A program made the position numbers and the translations under genes. Below, piece by piece: positions 6,197-6,240 of a DNA stretch of 6,240 nt; the first letter of the stretch is position 1; each line of letters opens with the position of its first letter. The notes beneath the pieces are model-generated. The model was not told the DNA's origin, did not search any database, and saw only the letters and a program-made list of their open reading frames with translations. Source of the DNA: an uncultured Pseudomonas sp. (GTDB lineage Bacteria; Pseudomonadota; Gammaproteobacteria; Pseudomonadales; Pseudomonadaceae); contig CALMID010000124.1 of assembly GCA_937863915.1 (NCBI GenBank), positions 1-6,240 on the forward strand, written 5' to 3'.

Positions 6197-6240
6197 TTAC
6201 TGGCGGTAGGACTTGAGGAAGTTGCCAATGCGGCCGATGG
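6197..6240 (-). CDS. C-terminal end of an unidentified gene upstream of the SDR
   Basis: Reading in from the right edge on the minus strand gives IGRIGNFLKSYRQ and then TAA at 6197-6199. The stop lies 12 bp before the SDR start, the spacing of an operon neighbour, and the SDR ribosome binding site overlaps it. Thirteen residues are too few to name a family. The reading frame is supported mainly by the position of its stop. Confidence 0.5.
   Translation of the reverse strand, partial: IGRIGNFLKSYRQ

Noticed and set aside
1..6240. Mobile element, CRISPR array, tRNA/rRNA gene or defence system
   Set aside because: No transposase or integrase, repeat-spacer pattern, cloverleaf or defence-type protein could be found on either strand; composition is even throughout.

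Overview
The window looks like core chromosome of a Pseudomonas-type gammaproteobacterium of moderately high GC. The EtfB, EtfA, HtpX and thiopurine methyltransferase proteins read as close relatives of the Pseudomonas versions, judged from memory of those families. Nothing looks mobile: there is no transposase, integrase, tRNA, CRISPR array or prophage gene. No previously undescribed multi-gene system is visible. The points of interest are regulatory signals and one uncharacterised small protein.

Left part (1-2413), the electron-transfer-flavoprotein (ETF) locus. The start of ETF-ubiquinone oxidoreductase lies on the minus strand at 1-361 and runs off the left edge. It is divergent from etfB-etfA on the plus strand (685-2363), whose stop and start codons overlap by one base. 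EtfAB collects electrons from acyl-CoA and other dehydrogenases, and ETF-QO passes them to ubiquinone, so the divergent pair forms one pathway. The 323-bp gap (362-684) has no convincing gene. It holds a near-consensus sigma70 promoter for ETF-QO, an extended -10 promoter for etfBA, a PsrA-like operator between the two (468-481), and a perfect 11-bp inverted repeat (541-566). A strong two-way terminator at 2383-2413 ends the etfBA unit.

Middle part (2423-4002). A class III extradiol (DODA/YgiD-type) dioxygenase on the minus strand is divergent from tpm, a thiopurine/metalloid S-methyltransferase on the plus strand that starts with TTG. A second two-way terminator separates tpm from htpX.

Right part (4020-6240), all minus strand. 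In transcription order: the last 13 codons of an unidentified gene, a short-chain dehydrogenase/reductase, an uncharacterised 148-residue protein, and the membrane zinc protease HtpX. The first three are 11-12 bp apart and look like an operon. htpX follows a gap of about 90 bp that carries a sigma32-like heat-shock promoter, which fits its role in membrane-protein quality control.
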